From assembly GCF_029051725.1 (NCBI RefSeq), contig NZ_JAACFU010000008.1, positions 328,325 through 392,324 of the forward strand: DNA of 64,000 nt, read 5' to 3'. Each line of letters begins with the position of its first letter. Positions within the stretch are counted from its first letter, which is position 1. The notes beneath the pieces were generated by a model that saw only the letters and a list, made by a program, of their open reading frames with translations, had not been told where the DNA came from and made no database searches. Made by a program: the position numbers and the translations under genes. This DNA comes from Bradyrhizobium sp. CSS354 (GTDB lineage: Bacteria > Pseudomonadota > Alphaproteobacteria > Rhizobiales > Xanthobacteraceae). Positions 28,206 to 36,805 of this stretch are shown here, one piece after another.

Positions 28206-30482
28206 CTACGCCGCCACGACGCGCGGCGCGTCCCTCGCATCCGACGGCTGCACGGACCTTTTCAGCATCGTCACTTTGCTGAAGCCGACGGCGCTGAGCT
28301 GCTCGCACATCAGCGCGCGCGCATCCGGCGTCATCGAGGCGTCGGGCACCACGACGGCGCGGGCATTCGCCGTCAGGAGCTCGGCCGGAAGATCGGAGGC
28401 ACTGCCGGCATCGAGCAACACGTGGTCGTAGGCGCGCAGCAGCGCGTCGATCGCGAGCGTCACGCGGGGCGACTGCAACAGGCTGCGATCGAAGCCGGGA
28501 CGGCCGGCCATGACCAGATGCAGCCGCGAGAGCTTGTCCCGGGTGATAATCTGCGCGAACGACGCCTCGCCCTGCATCAGTTCGGCAAGACCGGGGGCCG
28601 AGGCATCGACGGACACGGCGGCCATGGCCGGCGAGGACGCGGCGAGATCGACCACGACCACCCGCGCGTCGCGCGCCAGGTGCCGGGCCAATGTCAGCGT
28701 CGACAGCGTGATGGCTTCGCCGCTCGCAGTGCCCAGTACCGTGACTTTCTTCGCCATGGTTCCGGCGGCGCGCAGGCTGTGGGCCAGATGCTCGATCTCC
28801 GCGAATTCGGAGACATCGGCGTCAGCCGTCATCTCCGGCTGCAGCGGCGCAGGTTCTGCCATGACCGGATCGACGACCGGATCGGCGAAGGGCTCGACGA
28901 CCACCGGTTGGACGATTTGCTCCTGGCGAGCCGACGTCCGCGTCAGCGCTGGCGCGAACACCGCGACCGCACGGGGTGCAGTCTGGCGCAGCAACTCTCC
29001 GGTGACGACGACGCCGGACGAGAGCAGCAGTGTCGCGATCGTCGCGATCAGCACGATCGGCAGCTTCTTCGGATAGGCCGGCGTGTTCGAGACGATGGCG
29101 CGCGAGATGATGCGGCCATCGGTCGGCGCGGTGTCGATGGTCTCGCGGGTGTTGGCTTCACGGTACTTCGCGAGATAGGTTTCGAGCAGGTCGCGCTGGG
29201 CCTTGGCCTCACGCTCGAGGGCGCGGAGCTGCACGTCCTGGCCGTTGGTGGCCGTCGCCTGCTTCTTGAGCTGCTCGAGGCTCACCGACAATTCCTGGAC
29301 GCGCCCGCTGGCGGCACGCGCATCGTTTTCGAGCGTGCGGGCAAGCTTGGCGGCCTCGTCGCGGATCTGGGTGTCGAGGTCGGCGAGCTGCGCCTTCAAT
29401 TCCTTGATGCGCGGATGGTTGCCGAGCAACGTCGACGATTGCTCGGCCAGCTGCGCCCGCAACGCCACGCGCTGCTGCGAAGGCGTGCGCATCGATTCCG
29501 AGTTCAAAATTTCCGACGACTCGATCGGTTTGCCGCTCTGGATCATCTCGCGGATCAGGCGCGCTTTCGACTCCGCATCGGCCTTGAGCGCGCGTGCATT
29601 GTTGAGCTGGGTGTTGACCTCGCCCATCTGCTGGTTCGACAACGTCGTGTTGTTGGTGCCGACGAACAGGCTCGACTTGGAGCGGAAGTCCTCGGCCTTC
29701 GCTTCGGCCTCGGAGACGTTCCGTCGCAACTCGTCGATCCTGCCGGCATACCACTGGCTGGCGTTTCGGGCCTGATCCTGACGCGCATCCTGCTGGAGCA
29801 CGAGATAGCCGTCGGCGATCGAATTGGCGACGCGCACGGCGAGATCGGGATCGGCAGACTGGAATTCGATCACGATCACGCGCGACTTGTCGACGGCGTA
29901 GGCCTGGAGGCGCTCGTAATAGGCGTCGAGCACGCGCTCTTCCGGCGTCATCGAGAACGGATCGCGGCCGATGCCGACCAGCGCCGCAAGCGACTTCAGC
30001 GGCGAAATGCCTTGCAGCACCGGGTCGAACTCGGGCCGCTCCGCAAGCTTGTTCTTCTTGATGATCTCGCGCGCGAGATCGCGCGACAGCACGAGCTGCA
30101 CCTGGCTGGTGACGGCTTCGGCATCGAGCGCTTGCCGCTCCTCGGCGCGGTCGCTGTTGGGGCGCAGAAACACGTTCTCGCGGCCGTCGATCAGGATGCG
30201 GGATTCAGACTTGTAGCGCGGCGTGATGAGATTGACGATCGCGACGGATGCGACGAGCGCCAGCACCGTCGGCACGATGATCCAGCCGCGCTTGCGCGCC
30301 AATGCCGCGCCGAGCGCGTGCAGGTCGATATCGCCGGACTCAACTGGCGCCGGCCTCGGAGCGACGGGCGCAGGCTTCGCTTCAATCCGGGGCTCGAGCT
30401 CGGCCCGCTTGGCTGCGGCCTTCGCGACAGCCCGCTCGACCACCGCCTTGTCCTTGCCGGCACGCCAGAACGCTAAACGCAT
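28206..30482 (-). CDS. GumC/Wzz-type exopolysaccharide transport protein with degenerate BY-kinase tail
   Basis: A 758-residue inner-membrane protein. A Wzz domain with first membrane helix (about 67-87), long periplasmic coiled coil (about 245-430), GNVR-like segment and second helix (about 474-494) are followed by a cytoplasmic P-loop domain. Such polysaccharide co-polymerases set chain length and gate export. The Walker A position reads GTASGEAIT (584-592) and has no lysine, Walker B keeps VVVVDLA, and there is no tyrosine cluster at the end, so kinase activity is unlikely. Start ATG 30482 follows GGGAG. Divergent from the GT4 gene. Confidence 0.88.
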   Translation of the reverse strand: MRLAFWRAGKDKAVVERAVAKAAAKRAELEPRIEAKPAPVAPRPAPVESGDIDLHALGAALARKRGWIIVPTVLALVASVAIVNLITPRYKSESRILIDGRENVFLRPNSDRAEERQALDAEAVTSQVQLVLSRDLAREIIKKNKLAERPEFDPVLQGISPLKSLAALVGIGRDPFSMTPEERVLDAYYERLQAYAVDKSRVIVIEFQSADPDLAVRVANSIADGYLVLQQDARQDQARNASQWYAGRIDELRRNVSEAEAKAEDFRSKSSLFVGTNNTTLSNQQMGEVNTQLNNARALKADAESKARLIREMIQSGKPIESSEILNSESMRTPSQQRVALRAQLAEQSSTLLGNHPRIKELKAQLADLDTQIRDEAAKLARTLENDARAASGRVQELSVSLEQLKKQATATNGQDVQLRALEREAKAQRDLLETYLAKYREANTRETIDTAPTDGRIISRAIVSNTPAYPKKLPIVLIATIATLLLSSGVVVTGELLRQTAPRAVAVFAPALTRTSARQEQIVQPVVVEPFADPVVDPVMAEPAPLQPEMTADADVSEFAEIEHLAHSLRAAGTMAKKVTVLGTASGEAITLSTLTLARHLARDARVVVVDLAASSPAMAAVSVDASAPGLAELMQGEASFAQIITRDKLSRLHLVMAGRPGFDRSLLQSPRVTLAIDALLRAYDHVLLDAGSASDLPAELLTANARAVVVPDASMTPDARALMCEQLSAVGFSKVTMLKRSVQPSDARDAPRVVAA

Positions 30483-30685
30483 CGAACACTCCCGCAGGCG
30501 CAACGCCACGAACCTACCTCAACCGGGGCGATTACACTCCATTAAGGTTGCCGCTGGGTTAATCGCGGCGTGCGGCAACTCGCGCGTGCACGTCCGTCAC
30601 CGTTTGTTAACCACGAGGGCTCTTAATCCGTCTCGATATTTCGTGAGATTGTTCGAGCATTCGCCGTCGAGCGCTGGTTTTGATC

Positions 30686-31819
30686 ATGCCCCCCTCTCCC
30701 GACCAGCCGCTTCGCATCCTGCACGCCGTGCGCGCTCCGGTCGGCGGCATCTTCCGCCACATCCTCGACGTCGCCAACGGCCAGGTCGATCGTGGCCATC
30801 ACGTCGGCATCCTCGCCGACAGTCTCACCGGCGGTGAGCGTGCCGACAAGGCCCTTGCCGAGCTCGCACCGCGGCTGAAGCTCGGTGTGCACCGGATGGC
30901 GATCCGCCGCGAACCGTCGCCTGACGATGTCCTGGTCTGGTTCCGCTTGCGGCGCCTGATCGCCACGCTCAAGCCCGACGTCATGCATGGCCACGGCGCC
31001 AAGGCCGGCGCTTTCATCCGCATGCGGCGGCGATCCGACGATACCATCCGCATCTACACCCCGCATGGCGGCTCGTTGCATTATCCCCTCAACACCTTCA
31101 AGGGCGAGTTTTACGCGCGGCTCGAACGTACGCTGATGGACGCGACCGACCTGTTCCTGTTCGAGAGCGCGTTTGCCCGCGACACCTATCAGCGCATCGT
31201 CGGCAAGCCGAAGGGCGTAGTGCATTGCGTCTTCAACGGCGTGACGCCGGAGGAATTCGAACCTGTCGTCATGGCCGACGACGCCACCGACCTCGCTTAC
31301 GTCGGTGAGTTCAGGCACATCAAGGGCGCCGATCTGCTGGTCGAAGCGGTGGCGCGCCTGCACGAGGGAGGCAAGAAGGTCACACTGACGCTCGGCGGCG
31401 ACGGCGAGGAGACCGCGGCCCTGAAAGCGCAGGTCGAGAGGCTGGGCCTCTCCAGTGCCATCCGCTTCATCGGTCACGTCAAGGCGCGCTGCGGCTTCTC
31501 CAAGGGGCGGCTGCTGGTCGTTCCCTCGCGTGGCGATTCCATGCCCTATGTCGTGATCGAGGCCGGTGCCGCCGGCATTCCGATGATTGCGGCCAAGATC
31601 GGCGGCATTCCCGAGATTTTCGGTGCGGAGAACCCGGCGCTGTTTGCGCCGAGCAACGCGGAAGCCATGGCAGAGGCGATTGCGGCCGCGCTCGACAATC
31701 CGCTGGGAACAGCGCAGCGCGCCTCGTCCCTTCGCGAGCGAATCTCCGCGCAATTCTCCCAGCAGGCGATGGTCGACGGAGTGCTCGCGGGCTATCGCGA
31801 CGCATTTGCCAATCATTAA
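30686..31819 (+). CDS. GT4 family glycosyltransferase (GT-B)
   Basis: A 377-residue retaining glycosyltransferase. The N-terminal half has LHAVRAPVGGIFRHILDVANG and the HGHGAKAGAFIRM-type acceptor loop; the C-terminal half has the nucleotide-sugar site GFSKGRLLVVPSRGDSMPYVVIEAGAAGIPMIAAKIGGIPEIFG with the E-x7-E-like motif. It adds a sugar to the lipid-linked repeat unit in the cytoplasm. The ATG at 30686 is used; a TTG two codons earlier is in frame. First gene of a plus-strand run with the sugar transferase and ligase-like gene. Confidence 0.9.
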   Translation: MPPSPDQPLRILHAVRAPVGGIFRHILDVANGQVDRGHHVGILADSLTGGERADKALAELAPRLKLGVHRMAIRREPSPDDVLVWFRLRRLIATLKPDVMHGHGAKAGAFIRMRRRSDDTIRIYTPHGGSLHYPLNTFKGEFYARLERTLMDATDLFLFESAFARDTYQRIVGKPKGVVHCVFNGVTPEEFEPVVMADDATDLAYVGEFRHIKGADLLVEAVARLHEGGKKVTLTLGGDGEETAALKAQVERLGLSSAIRFIGHVKARCGFSKGRLLVVPSRGDSMPYVVIEAGAAGIPMIAAKIGGIPEIFGAENPALFAPSNAEAMAEAIAAALDNPLGTAQRASSLRERISAQFSQQAMVDGVLAGYRDAFANH

Positions 31820-31886
31820 CCATCCTTAAGACCGCTTTAGAGAATCTTCCGATTTGTCCGATAATCCGAGACCCAGGGGATGCTCG

Positions 31887-31919
31887 CCCGGGGCGCAAGG
31901 ATGCGCCCCGCGGGTTTTT
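31887..31919 (+). terminator. Rho-independent terminator after the GT4 gene
   Basis: Hairpin cccggggcgc-aaggat-gcgcccc-gcggg followed by ttttt. It separates the glycosyltransferase from the sugar transferase gene and overlaps the region where an earlier TTG start of the latter would lie. Confidence 0.75.
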
Positions 31920-31938
31920 GGAATGGACGTGGACGCCC

Positions 31939-33489
31939 GTGGAACCGCTCAACGCACGCTCGATGCTCGATGCCGCGACCAGCGCTGCGGCGAAGCCGGC
32001 TGACCGGCCCTTTGTGGAGCGCCGCCAGCGGCTCTCGCCCGCCGCGCTCGACGTCGTCAACCAGAAGGTCGCTCGCGCCTATTCGCCGATCGTGATCACC
32101 GGCTTCGTACGCCTCGCCGATTTCGCGCTGCTGAGCCTCGTCGGCATCGTCCTCTATCTCGGCTATGTCATGCCGCACGCCGGCTCCTTCAGCTGGATCT
32201 ATCCCGCGCAGATCATCGCCGTCGCGGTTTCCGCCGTGGTCTGCTTCCAGGCCGCCGACATCTATCAGGTGCAGCTGTTCCGCGGTCAGCTCCGGCAGAT
32301 GACGCGGATGATCTCGTCCTGGTCGTTCGTCTTCCTGCTGTTCATCGGCATCTCCTTCTTCGCCAAGTTCGGCAGCGAAATATCGCGGCTGTGGCTTGCG
32401 GCCTTCTACGTCCTCGGGCTCGCCGCGCTCCTCTGCGAGCGTCTGGTGCTGCGCTCGCTGGTGCGCGCCTGGGGGCGCGAGGGCCGGCTCGACCGCCGCA
32501 CCATCATCGTCGGCTCCGACCGCAACGGCGAGCAATTGGTCGAGGCGCTGGAGGAGCAGGAGGATTCCGACATCCACGTGCTCGGCGTGTTCGACGACCG
32601 CAACGACAGCCGCGCGCTCGACACCTGTGCCGGCGCGCGCAAGCTCGGCAAGGTCGACGACATCGTCGAGTTCGCCCGCCGCACCCGCGTCGATCTCGTG
32701 CTGTTCGCGCTGCCGATCTCCGCCGAGACGCGTATCCTGGAGATGCTGAAGAAGCTCTGGGTGCTGCCGGTGGATATCCGCCTCTCCGCACACACCAACA
32801 AGCTGCGCTTCCGCCCCCGCTCCTATTCCTATATCGGCGAGGTGCCGACGCTGGACGTGTTCGAGGCGCCGATCACCGACTGGGACCTGGTGATGAAATG
32901 GCTGTTCGACCGCGTCGTCGGCGCCCTCGCGCTGCTCGTGGCCTTGCCGATGATGGGATTGGTGGCGCTGGCCGTGAAGCTCGACAGCCCCGGCCCCGTG
33001 CTGTTCCGCCAAAAGCGCTTCGGCTTCAACAACGAGCGCATCGACGTCTACAAGTTCCGCTCGATGTACCATCATCAGGCTGATCCGACGGCCTCGAAGG
33101 TCGTGACCAAGAACGACTCGCGCGTCACCCGCGTCGGCCGCTTCATCCGCAAGACCAGCCTCGACGAGCTGCCGCAGCTCTTCAACGTGGTCTTCTCCGG
33201 CGACCTCTCTCTGGTAGGCCCGCGTCCGCATGCGGTGCAGGGCAAGCTGCAGAGCCGCCTGTTCGACGAAGCCGTCGACGGCTATTTCGCCCGCCACCGG
33301 GTCAAGCCCGGCATCACCGGCTGGGCCCAGATCAACGGCTGGCGCGGCGAGATCGACAATGAAGAAAAGATCCAGAAACGCGTCGAGTTCGACCTCTATT
33401 ACATCGAAAACTGGTCGGTGCTGTTCGATCTCGTCATTCTGCTGAAGACGCCGATCTCGCTGCTGACCAAGAACGAGAACGCGTATTGA
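31939..33489 (+). CDS. Undecaprenyl-phosphate sugar phosphotransferase (WcaJ/WbaP family)
   Basis: A 516-residue initiating enzyme that loads the first hexose-1-phosphate on undecaprenyl phosphate. N-terminal membrane helices (about 45-160), a CoA-binding-like central domain (IIVGSDRNGEQLVEALEEQ), then the bacterial sugar transferase domain with RVVGALALLVALP membrane hairpin, KFRSMY, KTSLDELPQLFNV, LVGPRPHA and KPGITGWAQINGWRGE. The start is uncertain: GTG 31939 (EPLNARSMLDAATS) is chosen because a TTG at 31918 lies inside the terminator hairpin; ATG 31963 is also possible. Confidence 0.9.
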   Translation: MEPLNARSMLDAATSAAAKPADRPFVERRQRLSPAALDVVNQKVARAYSPIVITGFVRLADFALLSLVGIVLYLGYVMPHAGSFSWIYPAQIIAVAVSAVVCFQAADIYQVQLFRGQLRQMTRMISSWSFVFLLFIGISFFAKFGSEISRLWLAAFYVLGLAALLCERLVLRSLVRAWGREGRLDRRTIIVGSDRNGEQLVEALEEQEDSDIHVLGVFDDRNDSRALDTCAGARKLGKVDDIVEFARRTRVDLVLFALPISAETRILEMLKKLWVLPVDIRLSAHTNKLRFRPRSYSYIGEVPTLDVFEAPITDWDLVMKWLFDRVVGALALLVALPMMGLVALAVKLDSPGPVLFRQKRFGFNNERIDVYKFRSMYHHQADPTASKVVTKNDSRVTRVGRFIRKTSLDELPQLFNVVFSGDLSLVGPRPHAVQGKLQSRLFDEAVDGYFARHRVKPGITGWAQINGWRGEIDNEEKIQKRVEFDLYYIENWSVLFDLVILLKTPISLLTKNENAY

Positions 33490-33503
33490 GTTGTGGATCC
33501 TCC

Positions 33504-33607
33504 GTCATGCCCTGCGAAAGCGGGGCATCCAGTACTCCGCGGCGCCAGTCGATTCCGCACTAGACGCCGCGGAGTACTGGATCGCCCGGTCAAGCCGGGC
33601 GATGACA
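33504..33607. repeat. Intergenic nested palindromic repeat
   Basis: Outer arms tcatgccctgcgaaagcgggg / cccggtcaagccgggcgatga and a perfect inner palindrome agtactccgcggcg / cgccgcggagtact. It lies between the sugar transferase and ligase-like genes. Confidence 0.75.
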
Positions 33608-33652
33608 GCGGGATTTGTGGGCGTACCAGTTGCGTAAACGTATGAGCGTGTG

Positions 33653-34909
33653 ATGGCGTATGCGGCAACAGCCGGGGAGATGAATGCAGCGGTTCGCGCT
33701 GCGCCCGGCGTGCTGGCCCTCCAGCGCGCGCTGGTATGGCTGGTCGGCGCCTCCGGCGCGATCGTCTTCATCGAGCCGAGCCCCTACGAGATCGTGACGT
33801 TGCTAGCCACCGTCACCTTCTTCGCCACCGGCCTGCGTCTACGGCTCGCCCTGATGCCGCTGGTGCTGATGCTGATCCTGCTCAATATCGGCTACACGAT
33901 CAGCGCGATCCCGCTGTTCGAACAGTCCGAAGTGGTCAGCTGGATTGCGACCTCCTGGTACATGGCGGTGACGGTGGTGTTCTTCGCCATGGTCACGTCG
34001 GAGGACACCGCGGCCCGGCTCGACATGCTGCGCCGCGGGCTCGTGGTCGGCGCGATGGTCGCCTCGTTATTGGCAGTCGCCGGCTACTTCCACCTGGTTC
34101 CCGGCGGCGACGACCTCCTCACACTGTACGGGCGCGCGCGCGGCACCTTCAAGGATCCGAACGTGCTCGGCGCCTTCATGATCCTGCCGGCACTGTTCTC
34201 GCTGCAGAGCGTGGTTTCCGACAAGGCCGGCAAGGCCTTCCGCAACGTCATCGCCTTCGGCATCATGTCACTGGCGATCCTGCTCGCGTTCTCCCGCGCC
34301 GCCTGGGGCGGGCTGGTGCTGACATCCGCCTTCATGCTGGCGCTGATGGTGCTGACCAGCCGCACCAACGCGCAGCGCTCGCGCATCATCGTCATGGCGA
34401 TCCTGGCCGCGGTGCTGGGCCTCGCGCTGATCGCGGTGTTGATGTCCTTCGATTCCACCGCCGAGATGTTCAAGCAGCGCGCCAGCTTCGACCAGAGCTA
34501 TGACGAAGGCCGCTTCGGCCGTTTCGGCCGGCACATCCTTGGTGCGGAGATGGCGCTCGACCTGCCGTTCGGCATCGGCCCTCTGCAATTCCACCGCTTC
34601 TTCCCCGAGGACACCCACAATTCCTATCTCAACGCCTTCATGTCGGGCGGCTGGCTGTCCGGCATCTGCTATCCCGCGCTGGTCTTCACGACCGTCATCA
34701 TGGGTGTCAGGCACATCTTCGTGCCGGTGCCCTGGCAGCGCGCTTATCTCGCGGTGTTCTCCGCCTTCGTCGGCACCGTCGGCGAAAGCTTCGTGATCGA
34801 CACCGACCACTGGCGGCATTTCTGGATGATGCTGGGCGCGATGTGGGGCATGATCGCGGCTGCGCAGATCTACAAGGCTAGGGCTCGCGACGAAGCTTCT
34901 TCAGCTTGA
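33653..34909 (+). CDS. O-antigen ligase / Wzy-like polymerase membrane protein
   Basis: A 418-residue protein with about ten membrane helices and the O-antigen ligase (PF04932-like) region: GRARGTFKDPNVLGAFMILP, AILLAFSRAAWGGLVL, and a large periplasmic loop with FGIGPLQFHRFFPEDTHNSYLNAF, the conserved H-N-x-Y/L motif. In an exopolysaccharide locus it is more likely the polymerase of the repeat unit. ATG at 33653, with GTG immediately before it in frame. Its 3' end overlaps the convergent MarR gene by 32 bp. Confidence 0.87.
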   Translation: MAYAATAGEMNAAVRAAPGVLALQRALVWLVGASGAIVFIEPSPYEIVTLLATVTFFATGLRLRLALMPLVLMLILLNIGYTISAIPLFEQSEVVSWIATSWYMAVTVVFFAMVTSEDTAARLDMLRRGLVVGAMVASLLAVAGYFHLVPGGDDLLTLYGRARGTFKDPNVLGAFMILPALFSLQSVVSDKAGKAFRNVIAFGIMSLAILLAFSRAAWGGLVLTSAFMLALMVLTSRTNAQRSRIIVMAILAAVLGLALIAVLMSFDSTAEMFKQRASFDQSYDEGRFGRFGRHILGAEMALDLPFGIGPLQFHRFFPEDTHNSYLNAFMSGGWLSGICYPALVFTTVIMGVRHIFVPVPWQRAYLAVFSAFVGTVGESFVIDTDHWRHFWMMLGAMWGMIAAAQIYKARARDEASSA

Positions 34910-35405
34910 GAGTGGGACGCTTTTCCGGCGGCGTATCGAGCAGACCCTTCAGCGCCGCGGTTGCCGCGAGCACACCCTTGTAGCCCTCGGTCGCGAAACG
35001 CAGCAGCAGGCGTAGTTCCTCGTCGGAATAGGTATTGAACACCTTCTCCATTGCCCGTTGCATCGGCACGTAGAACTGGCCGATCTTCATGGCTGCTTCC
35101 GGCACGACGGCAATGAAAACCTTGCGCCGGTCGTTTTCATCCCGCTCGCGGCGCACCAGGCCTGCCTTTTCGAGCCGGTCGACCACGCCGGTGATGGCGC
35201 CCGTCGTCAGGCCCGTGACCTCGGCGAGCCGGCCGGCGGTGACGCGTCCCTCGAGATAGAGGATGTCCATGCATTCGAGGTCGGAATTGGCAATTCCGGC
35301 AACGTTCGCAACGGTCTGGCCGTAGAGCACGCCCTGCGCAGACGACCTGCGCATCGCCTCCTCGAGCTCCCGCAGCAGCGCAGCGCGCGCCTTCGTCCTT
35401 GACAA
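34878..35405 (-). CDS. MarR family transcriptional regulator
   Basis: A 175-residue winged-helix regulator: SDLECMDILYLEGRVTAGRLAEVTGLTTGAITGVVDRLEKAGLVRRERDENDRRKVFIAVV is the DNA-binding core with the wing DENDRRK. The start is TTG 35405 (ggggtctacc upstream); the ATG at codon 18 is the alternative. Divergent from a FAD monooxygenase, with a palindrome CTTAGTCACTAAG between them, so it probably represses that gene and itself until an aromatic-type inducer binds. Confidence 0.88.
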   Translation of the reverse strand: MSRTKARAALLRELEEAMRRSSAQGVLYGQTVANVAGIANSDLECMDILYLEGRVTAGRLAEVTGLTTGAITGVVDRLEKAGLVRRERDENDRRKVFIAVVPEAAMKIGQFYVPMQRAMEKVFNTYSDEELRLLLRFATEGYKGVLAATAALKGLLDTPPEKRPTLKLKKLRREP

Positions 35406-35417
35406 GGTAGACCCCGT

Positions 35418-35453
35418 ATCTTAGTCGATATATATCTTAGTCACTAAGAGATT
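35418..35453. promoter_or_regulatory. Candidate MarR operator
   Basis: Contains the 13-base palindrome CTTAGTcACTAAG (35436-35448), nine of ten flanking bases symmetric, and a second half-site tatcttagtc at 35418-35427 repeated as tatcttagtc at 35434-35443. It lies between the divergent MarR and monooxygenase genes, within 35 bp of the MarR start. Confidence 0.65.
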
Positions 35454-35500
35454 TAGCGACCGTAATTCTCCTAGCACCACGGAAACGTCGGGAGCAAGCC

Positions 35501-36697
35501 ATGTCCTATCGTCCTCGCAAGGCCCTGATCATCGGCGCCGGCATCGCCGGCCCCGTCGCGGCGGTCCTGCTGCGCCGCGCCGGCATCGAGTCCGCGATCT
35601 ACGAGGCCTGGCCCTATTCGAAAGGCATCGGCGGCGGCCTTCAGATCGCGCCGAACGGCATGCAGATCATGGACGAGATCGGCCTTTCGAATGAGCTGAT
35701 CAGCCGCGGCTCGATCGCGGAATCGTTCGACTTCTATTCGCAAGGCGGAGAGCGGCTCGGCTCGATCAACCGCGACATGGCGCGGCGCTACGGCCAGCCC
35801 GCGGTCAATGTCTGCCGCGCCACGCTGAACGAGATGCTGATCGACAAGGCCTGGTGCGCATGCGTTTCACTCTATTTCGAGAAGCGCCTGATCAAGATCG
35901 AAGATCGCGGCGACCAGCCGATCATCGCCTACTTCGCCGACGGCACCACGGCCGAAGGCGACTTCCTGATCGGCGCCGACGGCGTGCACTCGGTGACGCG
36001 CCGCCAGGTGGTGCCGGACGGGCCGCAGCCGTTCGACACCGGACTGATCGGCTTCGGCGGCTTCGTGTCGCATGCCGTCCTCGATGGCAGGCCGATTGGC
36101 CGGCACGTCGAGACCACGTTTGGACAGAGCGGCTTCTTCGGCTACGGCTATTGCAGCCCCGATCCGGACGACGGCGTGATGTGGTGGAGCACGCAGCCGG
36201 CGCACGGCATGGACGCGGCGATGTTTCGCGCGCTCGACCATGCAACGCTGAAGCAGCACCTGCGCGGCTTCCACCGCAGCTGGCACGATCCAATCCCTGG
36301 CATCATCGAGGCAGCCGAGAACATCGTGGTCACCGACACGCTCGACGTCGCCACCCTGCCGACCTGGTCGCGCAAGCGCTCGCTGCTGATCGGCGATGCC
36401 GCCCATGCGACCAGCCCCCATGCCGGCCAGGGCGCCTCGCTCGCGCTGGAGGATGCGATGCGCCTCGCCCGGTTGATGCAGCAAGGCCAGGAGCTCGGCG
36501 CCACCTTCCAGGCCTTCGAGGCCGAACGGCGCCCGCGCACGGAAAAGATCGTCGCCATGGCCCGCCGCAACGGCAACAGCAAGCGCGAGTTCAGCGCCAC
36601 CGGCGCGTGGATCCGCAATCAGATGATGAAATGGCTGCTGCCGCTGGGCGCGAAGGGCATGGATTTCATGTACGCGTACGACGCGCGGGCGGTGTAG
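35501..36697 (+). CDS. FAD-dependent monooxygenase
   Basis: A 398-residue class A flavoprotein hydroxylase. N-terminal GxGxxG motif in LIIGAGIAGPVAAVLLRRAG, the central DG motif GADGVHSVTRRQV, and the GD motif LLIGDAAHATSPHAGQGASLALEDA are all present and intact. It uses NAD(P)H and O2 to hydroxylate a small, often aromatic substrate. The divergent MarR regulator suggests substrate induction. An A-G-rich ribosome site (gggagcaagcc) precedes the ATG. Confidence 0.92.
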   Translation: MSYRPRKALIIGAGIAGPVAAVLLRRAGIESAIYEAWPYSKGIGGGLQIAPNGMQIMDEIGLSNELISRGSIAESFDFYSQGGERLGSINRDMARRYGQPAVNVCRATLNEMLIDKAWCACVSLYFEKRLIKIEDRGDQPIIAYFADGTTAEGDFLIGADGVHSVTRRQVVPDGPQPFDTGLIGFGGFVSHAVLDGRPIGRHVETTFGQSGFFGYGYCSPDPDDGVMWWSTQPAHGMDAAMFRALDHATLKQHLRGFHRSWHDPIPGIIEAAENIVVTDTLDVATLPTWSRKRSLLIGDAAHATSPHAGQGASLALEDAMRLARLMQQGQELGATFQAFEAERRPRTEKIVAMARRNGNSKREFSATGAWIRNQMMKWLLPLGAKGMDFMYAYDARAV

Positions 36698-36709
36698 TGG
36701 CACGGTGCA

Positions 36710-36800
36710 GTAGGGTGGGCAAAGGCGCAACGCGCGGTGCCCACCATCTCCCCGCAATCGCGAGAGACGTGGTGGGCACGCTTCGCTCTGCCCACCCTAC
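36710..36800. repeat. Intergenic palindromic repeat (GTAGGGTGGGCAAAG type)
   Basis: Inverted repeat: gtagggtgggcaaaggcg...ggtgcccaccatc and gtggtgggcacgcttcgctctgcccaccctac. It lies between two convergent genes. Related in sequence to the element at 12676-12759. Confidence 0.75.
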
Positions 36801-36805
36801 GGAAG

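Noticed and set aside
31837..33297. 486-codon minus-strand open frame
   Set aside because: Antisense shadow of the sugar transferase, which has clear family motifs.
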